Assembly (NCBI GenBank): GCA_910584655.1
Contig: CAJUBJ010000002.1
Coordinates: 186,001-250,000 of the forward strand
Length of the DNA stretch: 64,000 nucleotides
Direction: 5' to 3'
From: an uncultured Bacilli bacterium
GTDB taxonomy: Bacteria > Bacillota_I > Bacilli_A > RF39 > UBA660
The translations under genes were made by a program, and so were the position numbers. The notes under the pieces were generated by a model. The model worked only from the letters and a program-made list of their open reading frames with translations, was not told where the DNA came from and did no database searches. How positions within the stretch are numbered: the stretch's first letter is position 1; the number at the start of each line of letters is the position of its first letter. Positions 1 to 8,024 of the stretch are shown piece by piece.

Positions 1-854
1 TTTATATCTTCGATTTTTTTGCGTAATTGTTCTTTTAATACATCGTATGGTATTTCATGAATAATTATTTGATGAGTTCCTTTTTCTTTAATTATTTCTG
101 TTTTAGCTTTAACAACTACTTTTCCGCGTCCAGTAGTATATGCTTGTAGAAGTCCTTCGCGTCCTTCAACTACTCCACCAGTTGGAAAATCTGGTCCTTT
201 AACAATGTTTAAAATTGTATCAAGACGACAATTTGGATTATCGATACGATGAATTGTCGCTTCTATTACTTCACCTAAATTGTGTGGTGGAATGTTTGTT
301 GCATACCCTGCTGATATACCTGTTGAGCCATTAACTAAAAGATTTGGAAAATGGGCAGGCAATACAGTTGGTTCTAATTCCTCATCAGAATAATTTAAAG
401 TCATTTCAACGGCATTTCGATTAATGTCTTTTAACATTATTTGAGCAAGACGAGTAAGGCGTGTCTCTGTATAACGATATGCAGCAGGTCCATCGCCGTC
501 TATTGAACCATTGTTTCCGTGAATATCAATAAAAATTTCACGCATTTTCCAAGGCTGTGACATATAAATCATAGCTCCATAAATTGATGAATCACCATGT
601 GGGTGATATTTTCCCATTACATCTCCAACTGCTTTAGCACATTTGCGATAAGGCTTATCAAAAGTATTTTTATCTTCCCACATTGTATATAAAATTCTTC
701 TTTGAACAGGTTTTAAACCATCTCGAACATCTGGTAATGCACGATCTTGAATGATACTTTTTGAATATCTACCAAAACGATCTCCCATGATGTCTTCTAG
801 AGTGTAATCATATATTTTTTCAATGATGTTTTTTTCTTCTTTTTTCTTTGCCAT
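1..854 (-). CDS. parC: DNA topoisomerase IV subunit A, ParC (partial, 3' end beyond window)
   Basis: Breakage-reunion subunit of topoisomerase IV, which decatenates daughter chromosomes together with ParE. About 284 N-terminal residues are present and the frame is open at the left edge. Translation shows the winged-helix region (FGRYSKSIIQDRALPDVRDG), the HPHGDSS quinolone-binding segment, HGNNGSIDGDGPAA, the RYTETRL stretch around the catalytic Tyr, and GPDFPTGG. HGNNGSID and PDFPTGG are typical of ParC rather than GyrA. The ATG at 852-854 has an AGGAGG site inside the last two Arg codons of parE, so the pair is translationally coupled. The residue equivalent to S. aureus GrlA Glu84 is Gly here (motif DSSIYGAM). 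Confidence 0.95.
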   Translation of the reverse strand, partial: MAKKKEEKNIIEKIYDYTLEDIMGDRFGRYSKSIIQDRALPDVRDGLKPVQRRILYTMWEDKNTFDKPYRKCAKAVGDVMGKYHPHGDSSIYGAMIYMSQPWKMREIFIDIHGNNGSIDGDGPAAYRYTETRLTRLAQIMLKDINRNAVEMTLNYSDEELEPTVLPAHFPNLLVNGSTGISAGYATNIPPHNLGEVIEATIHRIDNPNCRLDTILNIVKGPDFPTGGVVEGREGLLQAYTTGRGKVVVKAKTEIIKEKGTHQIIIHEIPYDVLKEQLRKKIEDI

Positions 855-859
855 ACTAA

Positions 860-2770
860 TTACCTCCTAAAATTATCTTCTAATGTAAAGTCAACATTTT
901 CTTCAATCCACTCTTTTCGTGGTTCAACTTTGTCTCCCATAAGTACTGATACTCGTTTTTCTGCTAGAGCAGCATCAGTAATACTAACTTTTATTAAACT
1001 ACGAGTCTCTGGATTCATAGTTGTATCATATAATTCATCGGCATCCATTTCACCTAGTCCTTTAAAACGTTGTACTTTATATGATTGTTTTACTGTTTTC
1101 TTTCTTTCTTCTAATTCTTCATCTGTTGCAACATATTCTTTATATTTTCCAAAGTCTAAAGCATATAAAGGTGGGTTTGCAATATATAGCATTCCAGCTT
1201 CAATTAGTGGACGCATAAAACGGTAGAAGAATGTTAAAAGTAAAATTTGAATATGTGCACCATCATCATCGGCATCTGTCATAATTATGATTTTTCCATA
1301 ATTTGATTCGCTTGGATCAAAATCGTTTCCAATACCTGCTCCTATGGCATATGTTAATGTATTTAATTCTTCATTACTATGAATGTCATTATTAGAAGCT
1401 TTTTCACAGTTTAGAACTTTACCTCTAAGTGGCAGGATAGCTTGAGTTTCTCTGTTACGACCAGTTTTAGCTGATCCACCCGCAGAGTCTCCTTCGACTA
1501 AAAATAGTTCCATTTTTGAAGAGTCTTTACCAGTTGCCTTAGCTAATTTACCACTTAATATTTTATCCTTTTTTTCTTTACCTTTGCCGTTGCGTGCCGC
1601 CTCACGTGCTTTTCTTGCTGCTTCACGAGCAATCTTACTACGGCTTGCCTTTTCAACGATAGTTAGAGCTATTTCACGATTTTCTTCTAAAAAGAATTTC
1701 ATATTTTCATATGTAATTTGTTCTGTTACTGTACGTGCTTCTGGTGTTCCTAATTTTCCTTTTGTCTGTCCTTCAAATTGAAGTAAGTTTTCAGGAACTT
1801 TAAGATTGATTACAGCACTTAATCCCTCTCTTACATCTGAACCATCAAATGTAGAATCTTTGCTTTTTAAAATATTATTTTCCTTAGCATAGTCGTTAAA
1901 TGCTTTAGTAATTCCTGATTTAAATCCTGTTTCATGAGAACCACCATCACTAGTTTTTACATTATTAACAAAAGATAAGATATTTTCGTTATAACCTTCT
2001 TGATATTGTAAGGCAATATCTACTTCTATTCCTTGTTTAATGCCATTAAAGTTTATTACTTTATGTAAAGTGTTTTTTCCTTCATTAATATATTCAACAA
2101 AGCTAATTAGTCCATTATCATAGTGATATTTAACATTACGTGAATCTTCTTCATCTTCTATCTCAATAGTTATACCACTAAGTAAGAAAGCACTTTCTTG
2201 CATACGTTCATTTATTGTAGTAAATGAAAAATTAGTTGATTTAAAAATTTCTGGATCTGGTTTAAAAGTTACAGTTGTTCCTGTTTTATTTGTTGAACCT
2301 ATTTTCTTTAATGGTTCTTTTACATGACCACCATTATGGAATTTAATTGTATAAATTTGCCCATCTTTATGAATGGTTACATTCATCCATTCGGATAAAG
2401 CATTAACTACTGAAGCACCTACTCCATGTAGTCCTCCTGATACTTTATAACTTCCTTCTTCGAATTTACCACCAGCATGTAAAATAGTATAAATTACTTC
2501 TGGTGTAGACATTCCACTTTCGTGTTTACCAGTTGGAACTCCACGACCATGATCTTCTACAGAAATTGAACCATCTTTATTCATTGTAATTTTAATATAA
2601 TCACCATAGCCATTGATACTTTCGTCAATAGCGTTATCTACTATTTCCCATATAAGATGGTGCAGTCCACGTTTGTCAGTTGAACCTATGTACATACCAG
2701 GTCTTTTTCTAACAGCCTCTAATCCTTCTAAAATTTTTATTGATGTTTCGTCGTACTTTTTTGTTGTCAT
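860..2770 (-). CDS. parE: DNA topoisomerase IV subunit B, ParE
   Basis: ATPase subunit of topoisomerase IV, 636 aa, close to the usual ParE length. Seen in order: the GHKL ATP-binding domain with EIVDNAIDE, DHGRGVPTG and GGLHGVGASVVNALS; the transducer domain with QFEGQTKGKLGT; and the TOPRIM domain with LVEGDSAGGSA, LPLRGKVLNCEKA and MTDADDDGAHI. The C-terminal MDADELYDTTMNPETR block is shared with GyrB. The partner gene starts 5 bases after this stop and is ParC-like, and the sequence reads closer to staphylococcal ParE than to GyrB. The GGTGA Shine-Dalgarno precedes the ATG at 2768-2770. GyrB is the only realistic alternative. Confidence 0.93.
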   Translation of the reverse strand: MTTKKYDETSIKILEGLEAVRKRPGMYIGSTDKRGLHHLIWEIVDNAIDESINGYGDYIKITMNKDGSISVEDHGRGVPTGKHESGMSTPEVIYTILHAGGKFEEGSYKVSGGLHGVGASVVNALSEWMNVTIHKDGQIYTIKFHNGGHVKEPLKKIGSTNKTGTTVTFKPDPEIFKSTNFSFTTINERMQESAFLLSGITIEIEDEEDSRNVKYHYDNGLISFVEYINEGKNTLHKVINFNGIKQGIEVDIALQYQEGYNENILSFVNNVKTSDGGSHETGFKSGITKAFNDYAKENNILKSKDSTFDGSDVREGLSAVINLKVPENLLQFEGQTKGKLGTPEARTVTEQITYENMKFFLEENREIALTIVEKASRSKIAREAARKAREAARNGKGKEKKDKILSGKLAKATGKDSSKMELFLVEGDSAGGSAKTGRNRETQAILPLRGKVLNCEKASNNDIHSNEELNTLTYAIGAGIGNDFDPSESNYGKIIIMTDADDDGAHIQILLLTFFYRFMRPLIEAGMLYIANPPLYALDFGKYKEYVATDEELEERKKTVKQSYKVQRFKGLGEMDADELYDTTMNPETRSLIKVSITDAALAEKRVSVLMGDKVEPRKEWIEENVDFTLEDNFRR

Positions 2771-2809
2771 TCTTTTTCACCATAACTAGTATAGCAAATA
2801 AAATTTCAA

Positions 2810-2841
2810 AAAAAAAGAAATTTGACGTTCACTGGTGTCAA
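2810..2841 (-). terminator. Intrinsic terminator after the 284-aa membrane protein gene
   Basis: On the minus strand TTGAC pairs with GTCAA (2822-2841) around a 10-nt loop and is followed by a long run of T. It lies 27 bases after the stop at 2868 and ahead of parE. The stem is short. Confidence 0.5.
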
Positions 2842-2867
2842 TTTTCCCTTTATTTTCAGCCTCTTTA

Positions 2868-3722
2868 TTAAAAATCATCATCACTACTATACATATTACT
2901 AAGTGTATCTTTTTCAATGGCTACGATTTCTAAAATATCTTTTTTTGTTTCTTTTTTCTCTGTAGAACCTTCATCTAGAGCTTCTATTTCTTTTTGCTCT
3001 TCTTTAGTACTATTTTTTGTTCCATCTGGAGATTTATTATTTGATGTATTCCTATTATCTTTAATAACTTGATTAATTATAATATTTCTTTTTGATTGAT
3101 TGTCTTTTTTTGTTTCTGCTTGAACTCTCTTCTCTTTTTTTTCTGAAGAATTAGTTTCACTATTTATTTTTTGTTCTTTTTTAGGCGTACTATTTGTTTC
3201 TTTTGCTTGATTTTTATCTTGAGTTTCTTTTTTTATCTTTTGCCTAACTTGAGTATTTTTTTGCGTTTCTTCTGTTTTTTTGATTTCTTCTTTATCTTTT
3301 TCTTCTTGAATTTTTTTGAAACTAACTATTGCAGTGTCTTCTATCTCATTAATATCTAGTATTTTAACTGGTTTAGATTCTCTTTCTTTTACAGCTCCTG
3401 ATGTTTTTCTGAACTTTATTTCATCTTCGCGCTGAATTTCTTCCTCTAAACTTTTTTTAAAGTCTTCTAGATTTTTAGTTAATACAGGCATTTCAAAAGT
3501 TACATCTTCTTTGATATTTTCTACTTCTGTTGGTATATCAAAAGTTATGTCTTTAATATCTTCTTCATTTTCTTTTTGGGGACTAGTTCCTTTTTTAGCG
3601 TCTCTAATACCAATTATTAATACGATAATAAATAGTAATATTAACAAAATAATTGCACCAATTAAAAATGTCTGGAAATAACTATTTTCATATATCTTGT
3701 CTATAAGACTAATGATTTTCAT
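2868..3722 (-). CDS. Single-TM protein with long charged coiled tail, unknown function
   Basis: Not recognised. The 284-aa product has one strong membrane segment at about residues 18-41, then a very polar Lys/Glu/Asn/Gln-rich tail to the C-terminus. The tail looks disordered or coiled-coil (runs such as EEKDKEEIKKTEETQK) and carries repeated acidic patches near its start (DITFDIPTEVEN and DVTFEMPVLT). There are no Cys pairs or enzyme motifs. The Arg after the TM and the acidic tail fit an anchored scaffold, but this is inference. Start chosen by an AAGAGGGTG ribosome site. It has its own promoter with an inverted repeat at 3736-3764 and its own terminator. Confidence 0.8.
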   Translation of the reverse strand: MKIISLIDKIYENSYFQTFLIGAIILLILLFIIVLIIGIRDAKKGTSPQKENEEDIKDITFDIPTEVENIKEDVTFEMPVLTKNLEDFKKSLEEEIQREDEIKFRKTSGAVKERESKPVKILDINEIEDTAIVSFKKIQEEKDKEEIKKTEETQKNTQVRQKIKKETQDKNQAKETNSTPKKEQKINSETNSSEKKEKRVQAETKKDNQSKRNIIINQVIKDNRNTSNNKSPDGTKNSTKEEQKEIEALDEGSTEKKETKKDILEIVAIEKDTLSNMYSSDDDF

Positions 3723-3735
3723 TATTACACCCTCT

Positions 3736-3764
3736 TGTTATTCTAATATATTATAAGAATAACA
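3736..3764 (-). promoter_or_regulatory. Promoter -10 flanked by a 9-bp inverted repeat (possible operator)
   Basis: TGTTATTCT (3736-3744) and AGAATAACA (3756-3764) form a perfect 9-bp inverted repeat 11 bases apart. The minus strand reads a TATAAT -10 element at 3750-3755 inside it, 27 bases before the start codon at 3722. A weak TTATAT sits at -35 spacing. The symmetry could be a repressor operator or simply an RNA hairpin. Confidence 0.45.
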
Positions 3765-3802
3765 TAAAATGAATATAATGAACAATATAAAATTAATTAC
3801 AA

Positions 3803-3830
3803 AAGAAAAAATAACTTAATTTAAGTTATT
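3803..3830 (-). terminator. Intrinsic terminator of yneF
   Basis: AATAACTTAA (3810-3819) and TTAAGTTATT (3821-3830) form a 10-bp stem overlapping the yneF stop. On the minus strand it is followed by a T-rich run (complement of 3802-3811). Confidence 0.7.
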
Positions 3831-4039
3831 TATCTATATTTATTCATTTGATTCATAATTTGTTTAACTTGTTTTTGAGATGGCTTTCTTCCCATACCAC
3901 TCATCATTGCTTCTATCATTTTTTCATTGATTGGTGGATTTTCTTCTAATTGTTTAGTAAAGAATTTCTTAGTTACAAAAAAACCAATAACTAGACCAAT
4001 AACAAGTCCTATTAAAACATATAATATATCACTTAACAT
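3830..4039 (-). CDS. yneF: UPF0154 small membrane protein YneF
   Basis: A 69-aa protein with one N-terminal TM helix (about residues 4-24, Gly-rich), then the UPF0154 signature: PPINEKMIEAMM, GRKPSQKQVKQIM and the terminal MNKYR. B. subtilis YneF is the same size and carries PPINEDM and GQKPSQKKINQMM. Function is unknown. It lies immediately downstream of sirA and tkt, as in B. subtilis. The start has an AAAGGAGAG site 8 bases upstream. Confidence 0.92.
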   Translation of the reverse strand: MLSDILYVLIGLVIGLVIGFFVTKKFFTKQLEENPPINEKMIEAMMSGMGRKPSQKQVKQIMNQMNKYR

Positions 4040-4096
4040 TTTTACACTCTCCTTTGTAAGTTTATTTTACTAAATATTAAAAAAAATAACAAGGTC

Positions 4097-4510
4097 CTAT
4101 GCAAGTTCTTCTAACCAAAAATAATCTTTATTAATAAAATCACATACAAAAATATTATCTTTTTTAGTTATAGTTTTTAAAAAAGTTGGAATATTTTTAG
4201 TACTTTTTATATAGAGATAACTTTGATTAATTATTAATTTTGATTTTTCATCTGTGTAATAATCATTAATTATGTGTGTATTATTTACTTTGGTGTATGT
4301 ATATTTGTTTTTATAATATTCAAAGATATTATTATCTAGATATTCTTTATTAAAGGTATCACGAAGTTGATAAAAAAATGTATAATAATATCCTAATTCC
4401 TCTTGTTTTAAATAATATATATTTTCTATTGCTTTATATAAGTTATATGGATTATTTTTGGTTAGTTCTGAATAGTTTTTCTTAATTTTAAATAAATAAA
4501 ATGTTCTCAT
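4097..4510 (-). CDS. sirA: Sporulation inhibitor of replication SirA
   Basis: In B. subtilis SirA (YneE) binds DnaA domain I and blocks new rounds of replication when sporulation starts. This 137-aa product has the expected length (about 148 in B. subtilis). Its N-terminus (MRTFYLFKIKKNY) is similar, and its C-terminal block FLKTITKKDN-IFVCDFINKDYFWLEE matches the SirA block ending in DFNSKRYGWL. Overall identity is low, so the call also rests on the exact tkt-sirA-yneF order. The region upstream holds a Spo0A box and a -10 element. Shine-Dalgarno GGTGA lies 6 bases before the ATG. Confidence 0.82.
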   Translation of the reverse strand: MRTFYLFKIKKNYSELTKNNPYNLYKAIENIYYLKQEELGYYYTFFYQLRDTFNKEYLDNNIFEYYKNKYTYTKVNNTHIINDYYTDEKSKLIINQSYLYIKSTKNIPTFLKTITKKDNIFVCDFINKDYFWLEELA

Positions 4511-4561
4511 AAAAAATCACCATAGTTATTATATCTAACTATAGTGATATATTTTGTCGAA
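4508..4561 (-). promoter_or_regulatory. Putative Spo0A-controlled promoter of sirA inside the tkt terminator
   Basis: Minus strand: a Spo0A box TTCGACA (complement of 4555-4561) begins one base after the tkt stop. It is followed 21 bases later by TATAAT (4528-4533) and then the sirA ribosome site GGTGA (4517-4521). The box sits about where an activator overlapping -35 would bind. In B. subtilis sirA is activated by Spo0A~P. A single 7-mer is weak evidence alone; the position and gene identity make it convincing. Confidence 0.65.
4511..4548 (-). terminator. Intrinsic terminator of tkt, overlapping the sirA promoter and ribosome site
   Basis: Minus-strand ATCACTATAGTTA and TAACTATGGTGAT (4516-4548) form a 13-position stem with one non-Watson-Crick pair and a 7-nt loop. 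The complement of the A6 run at 4511-4516 gives the U tract, and the sirA ATG follows directly. The sirA Shine-Dalgarno is in the 3' arm. Confidence 0.7.
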
Positions 4562-4562
4562 A

Positions 4563-6548
4563 TCAATTGTTTTTTATTTTAGATTCTATTTTACTTAAAA
4601 TTGTCTCATAATCAAATTTTACTCGTTCTAATACGTCTTCTTTATGACCACTATAACCGAATGTGTCTATTCCGATTGCACATCCTTTTGATGCAAAACG
4701 ATACCATGGAAGTGTACTTGAAGCTTCTATTGTAAATACTTTAGATGTTTCTGGTATAATGCTATTTTGATATTCTTCTGATTGAGATAAGAATAAATCA
4801 ACAGATGGCATCGAAACTACTCTGGTATCTATTCCTTTTGAACGAAGTTCTTCACTTATTAAATAAGTTGTTGTTAAATCAATACCTGTACTAACTAAAA
4901 CCGCATCAAGCTTTCTTATTTCTTTTCTAACAATGTATGCTCCTTGACGTACTTTTTCACCACTTGTTCCGTCTAAAATATGTGCTTCTTCTTTTGATAG
5001 AACAATACTTACTGGCTTTTTGTTATTGATAATATAATCCCAGCAGCCGATAACTTCGTTAATATCTGCTGGTCTAAAAACAGTCATGTTTGGGATAGTT
5101 CTTAACATAGCCAGTTGTTCTATCGGCTCATGTGTTGGTCCATCTTCACCAACTGATACTGAATCATGAGTAAAAATATATGTAATTGGAAGATTCATCA
5201 TAGCTGTCATACGCATTGCTGGCTTTAAATAATCAGAGAATGCTAGGAATGTAGAACCAAATGTTCTTAGTCCGCTTAGTGCCATTCCGTTAAGAATTGA
5301 TGCCATAGCATGTTCTCTTACTCCAAAAAGAATATTTCTTCCAACTTTATTTTTTCTACTAAATTCAATATCTTTATATAAAGCTGTGTGACAAGAAGAT
5401 GAAAGATCAGCACTTCCTCCTAAAAAGAATTTTGTACGATCACTAACAATATTCATAATCTTAGAATTTGATTCACGAAGTTCTTCATTATAATCACTTT
5501 GTATTTTAAAACTAGAGCTGCTAAATTTTATGCCATCATTACCTGTTTCTATAAAATCAAGTACTTTATTAAATGCTGTATCTCCATAAGTTTTTTTTAA
5601 GTCATTAAAATATTTTTTCCAACCATTATAGTTTTCTTTCATACGACTATTTATTGACTGTCGTACAAATTTTACAGCATTTTCAGTTATTTCCATTGTG
5701 TTAGTGCTTATATTATATTTTTTTCGAACATTATTCATGTCATCTTTGCTTAATGGTTTTCCATGAACCAAGTTTTCTCCTTCATGAAATGATCCGCGAC
5801 CAATTATTGTTTTTATTTCAATTAGTGTTGGTTTTCTATTAACTTTTGCTCTTTCAATAGCTTTGTCAATTTCTCTAGTATCATTTCCTTCACCAACGTA
5901 GTCAACTTCCCATCCAATATTCATAAATTTTTGTAAAATATTTTCGCTGAATGCTCCGTTTAATTTACCATCTAATGTGACATCATTTGAATCATATAGA
6001 ACAATTAAGTTGTCTAACGCCAAATGTCCTGCTAGTGAAGCAGCTTCTTGCGCAACACCTTCCATTAGGTCTCCATCTGAACAAAGACAGTATACATAAT
6101 AATCAATTACTTTTTGTTTTGGAATTTCTTCTTCTACTAATGCACCTAGGTATTTTCCAGCCATGGCCATTCCTACAGCGTTTGCAAATCCTTGACCTAA
6201 TGGACCTGTTGAAACTTCAACTCCTGGTGTAACTTTGTATTCTGGATGACCTGGTGTTTTAGAACCAATGCGACGAAAATCAACTAAGTCGTCAATTGAA
6301 ATATCATAACCAGCCATAAAAAGCATTGCATAAAGTAAAGCAGAACCATGACCCGCAGACATTACAAAGCGATCACGGTTTGGCCACGTTGGATCTTTAG
6401 GATTGATTTTCAAGTGATTAGTATATAAAGAATAGATTATTGGAGCCGCCCCAAGACATATTCCTGGATGACCACTCTTTGCATATGAAATCATGTCTAA
6501 ACTAAGTATTCTTAAACTATTTAGTGAATGAACTAAATCAGGATTCAT
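4563..6548 (-). CDS. tkt: Transketolase
   Basis: ThDP-dependent two-carbon transfer enzyme of the non-oxidative pentose phosphate pathway. The 661-aa length is typical. Visible: the N-terminal SAGHGSALLYAML and TGPLGQGFANAVGMA, the ThDP motif CSDGDLMEGVAQEA, the central GVREHAMASILNGMAL with its catalytic Glu, and HDSVSVGEDGPTHEPIEQLAMLR. The C-terminal domain has the usual EAS and GHKEDVL. The ATG has a TAGGAGAG site upstream. Its terminator overlaps the next gene, so expression of tkt and sirA is probably separated. It is also a close paralogue of dxs in this window. Confidence 0.96.
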   Translation of the reverse strand: MNPDLVHSLNSLRILSLDMISYAKSGHPGICLGAAPIIYSLYTNHLKINPKDPTWPNRDRFVMSAGHGSALLYAMLFMAGYDISIDDLVDFRRIGSKTPGHPEYKVTPGVEVSTGPLGQGFANAVGMAMAGKYLGALVEEEIPKQKVIDYYVYCLCSDGDLMEGVAQEAASLAGHLALDNLIVLYDSNDVTLDGKLNGAFSENILQKFMNIGWEVDYVGEGNDTREIDKAIERAKVNRKPTLIEIKTIIGRGSFHEGENLVHGKPLSKDDMNNVRKKYNISTNTMEITENAVKFVRQSINSRMKENYNGWKKYFNDLKKTYGDTAFNKVLDFIETGNDGIKFSSSSFKIQSDYNEELRESNSKIMNIVSDRTKFFLGGSADLSSSCHTALYKDIEFSRKNKVGRNILFGVREHAMASILNGMALSGLRTFGSTFLAFSDYLKPAMRMTAMMNLPITYIFTHDSVSVGEDGPTHEPIEQLAMLRTIPNMTVFRPADINEVIGCWDYIINNKKPVSIVLSKEEAHILDGTSGEKVRQGAYIVRKEIRKLDAVLVSTGIDLTTTYLISEELRSKGIDTRVVSMPSVDLFLSQSEEYQNSIIPETSKVFTIEASSTLPWYRFASKGCAIGIDTFGYSGHKEDVLERVKFDYETILSKIESKIKNN

Positions 6549-6571
6549 ATCATCACTCTCCTACTTTAATA

Positions 6572-6599
6572 ATTATACCAATTTTTAATAATTAGTAAA
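6572..6599 (-). promoter_or_regulatory. Putative tkt promoter (extended -10)
   Basis: Minus strand: TTTACT (complement of 6594-6599), a 16-base spacer, then TATAAT (6572-6577) preceded by TGG, which is the extended -10 form TGnTATAAT. It lies about 25 bases before the tkt start. Confidence 0.5.
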
Positions 6600-6624
6600 T
6601 AGATTTAGTTCTTATTTATACAAA

Positions 6625-6648
6625 GAAAAAATTCCTAATTAAAGGAAT
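6625..6648 (-). terminator. Intrinsic terminator of the glycosyltransferase gene
   Basis: ATTCCT (6631-6636) pairs with AGGAAT (6643-6648). On the minus strand it is followed by a T6 run, 7 bases after the stop at 6655. Confidence 0.7.
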
Positions 6649-6654
6649 ATTCTC

Positions 6655-7788
6655 TTATTTTAAATGCTGTAAAGCTATTTTATATAGTTTTTCCATTGCT
6701 TTGTCATTATGATTTTTTGACATATTCTTTTTCATTTCCTCAATAATCATTGGATTATCAGAAATCTTTTTTATAAATTTGTTAAACATAAATGCAGTTC
6801 TAAATCTACGGCCATATCCATTTTTAACAAAGTATTTATAATTTGCTACTTCTTGTCCGCCACTACAATTAATCATTATGATTGGTTTTTTATAATATAA
6901 ACTTTCTGTTGATTGTGCTCCACCCGGTTTTGATACAACAAAATCACATATTTGTAAAAGCTCTGGAACATTATTTACGAATCCAAGGGTTTTGATGTTT
7001 TTTGCTTTATATTCAGAAATCCATTTATCGACTTTTTCTTTTGATTTTTGGTTTTTACCAGCAACATATATAAAATCAATATTTAAATCACTTTTTATTA
7101 TCTTTCTAATATAAGGAAGAGACAACGTTCCACCATTTCCTCCACCGCCAAAGAATAGACATATTGGTTTTGTTCCATCAAAGCCATATTTTTTTATAGA
7201 TTTTTCAACATTAAAATCACTGCTAGTTATTGGATTTATAGGTATACCAATAGCTTTAATTTTACTTTTTTCGACACCTTTTTTTACTAAATTATTAACT
7301 TCGTCTTTGTCTCCAACAACTATGGCTTGTTCTCTTTTGTATCCTTTTAACCATAAAGAATGAGCTTCATAATCAGTTACTACTGTAATAAGTTTAGACT
7401 TTATAATACCTTTGCGATTATAATAATCAATTAGGCTACTACCAAAGAAATGAGTTGATATAGTTAAGTCTGGATTAAAATCAGTAATTATTTTTTTCAT
7501 TTTCTTATTTTTAAATAAACTCATACTTGTTTTATTTGCAATGGCAGCACTTAATTTTGTATCAAATAAGTTATAAATGAATGACCAGCCAGTAGGAAAC
7601 TTAAGTAAAAAAAAGTCAGTAACCTTTTGACTAATATTTCCTATAATAGGTGTTGAATACTTTAGCAAGTCAATTGCTAATATTTCAAATTCTGGATTTT
7701 GTTCTCTAAAATAACTTTCAATATATTCAGCAATAGCTCTATGTCCATTACCATACATAGCATAAGTTAATAAAATTCTTTTTTTCAT
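6655..7788 (-). CDS. ugtP: UgtP/MGDG-synthase-type glycolipid glycosyltransferase
   Basis: Membrane-associated GT28-family enzyme likely to transfer a sugar from a UDP donor to diacylglycerol, giving membrane glycolipids that can anchor lipoteichoic acid. The 377-aa product has the N-terminal MGDG-synthase domain (LLTYAMYGNGHRAIAEYI, a glycine-rich acceptor loop, and FGSSLIDYY). The C-terminal GT28 half has ICLFFGGGGNGG and the donor-binding VVSKPGGAQSTESLYYKKPI. UgtP of B. subtilis is about 382 aa. Substrate and number of sugars added cannot be read from sequence. It sits between tkt and the lexA region and has its own TATAAT and terminator. Confidence 0.85.
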   Translation of the reverse strand: MKKRILLTYAMYGNGHRAIAEYIESYFREQNPEFEILAIDLLKYSTPIIGNISQKVTDFFLLKFPTGWSFIYNLFDTKLSAAIANKTSMSLFKNKKMKKIITDFNPDLTISTHFFGSSLIDYYNRKGIIKSKLITVVTDYEAHSLWLKGYKREQAIVVGDKDEVNNLVKKGVEKSKIKAIGIPINPITSSDFNVEKSIKKYGFDGTKPICLFFGGGGNGGTLSLPYIRKIIKSDLNIDFIYVAGKNQKSKEKVDKWISEYKAKNIKTLGFVNNVPELLQICDFVVSKPGGAQSTESLYYKKPIIMINCSGGQEVANYKYFVKNGYGRRFRTAFMFNKFIKKISDNPMIIEEMKKNMSKNHNDKAMEKLYKIALQHLK

Positions 7789-7841
7789 AGAATATCAACC
7801 TCTTAGGAAAATTATACACTATAATTTAATAATTTAAAACT

Positions 7842-7866
7842 AAAAAAATATCAGAACACTGATATT
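7842..7866 (-). terminator. Intrinsic terminator of the SOS peptide gene
   Basis: AATATCAG (7847-7854) and CTGATATT (7859-7866) form a perfect 8-bp stem with a 4-nt loop, followed on the minus strand by T7. The stop codon overlaps the 5' arm. Confidence 0.8.
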
Positions 7867-7999
7867 AATTTCCTATTGATACGTTTGGAATTCCTTCATT
7901 TACAACTCCAATTCTTGCATTAATAGCTACTACACCAAGTACTATTAATAAATATAATAGTATAATTCCTGCCACATTTCTGATTAATTCTTTTTTCAT
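7865..7999 (-). CDS. 44-aa single-TM peptide under LexA-type control (candidate SOS effector)
   Basis: The product has a basic N-terminus (MKKELIRN), one TM helix at about residues 8-27 and a short tail with an Asn/Gly/Pro-rich end. The ATG at 7997-7999 was preferred over upstream codons because AAAGGAAG lies 7 bases before it and the promoter overlaps the longer reading frame. It is divergent from lexA, the position of yneA in B. subtilis, where YneA is an SOS-induced single-TM division inhibitor with a LysM domain. Here there is no LysM, so homology is not shown. A small SOS membrane toxin or division inhibitor is the likeliest role; this is inference. Confidence 0.75.
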   Translation of the reverse strand: MKKELIRNVAGIILLYLLIVLGVVAINARIGVVNEGIPNVSIGN

Positions 8000-8024
8000 T
8001 TTAACACTTCCTTTTACCATATTC

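Noticed and set aside
860..2770. GyrB/GyrA rather than ParE/ParC
   Set aside because: The partner subunit shows HGNNGSID and PDFPTGG, which are ParC-type, and the ATPase subunit reads closer to staphylococcal ParE.
7273..7279. Other TTCGACA heptamers (also near 15325 and 63513)
   Set aside because: They lie inside coding regions and several are expected by chance in 64 kb; only the copy upstream of sirA has a promoter context.
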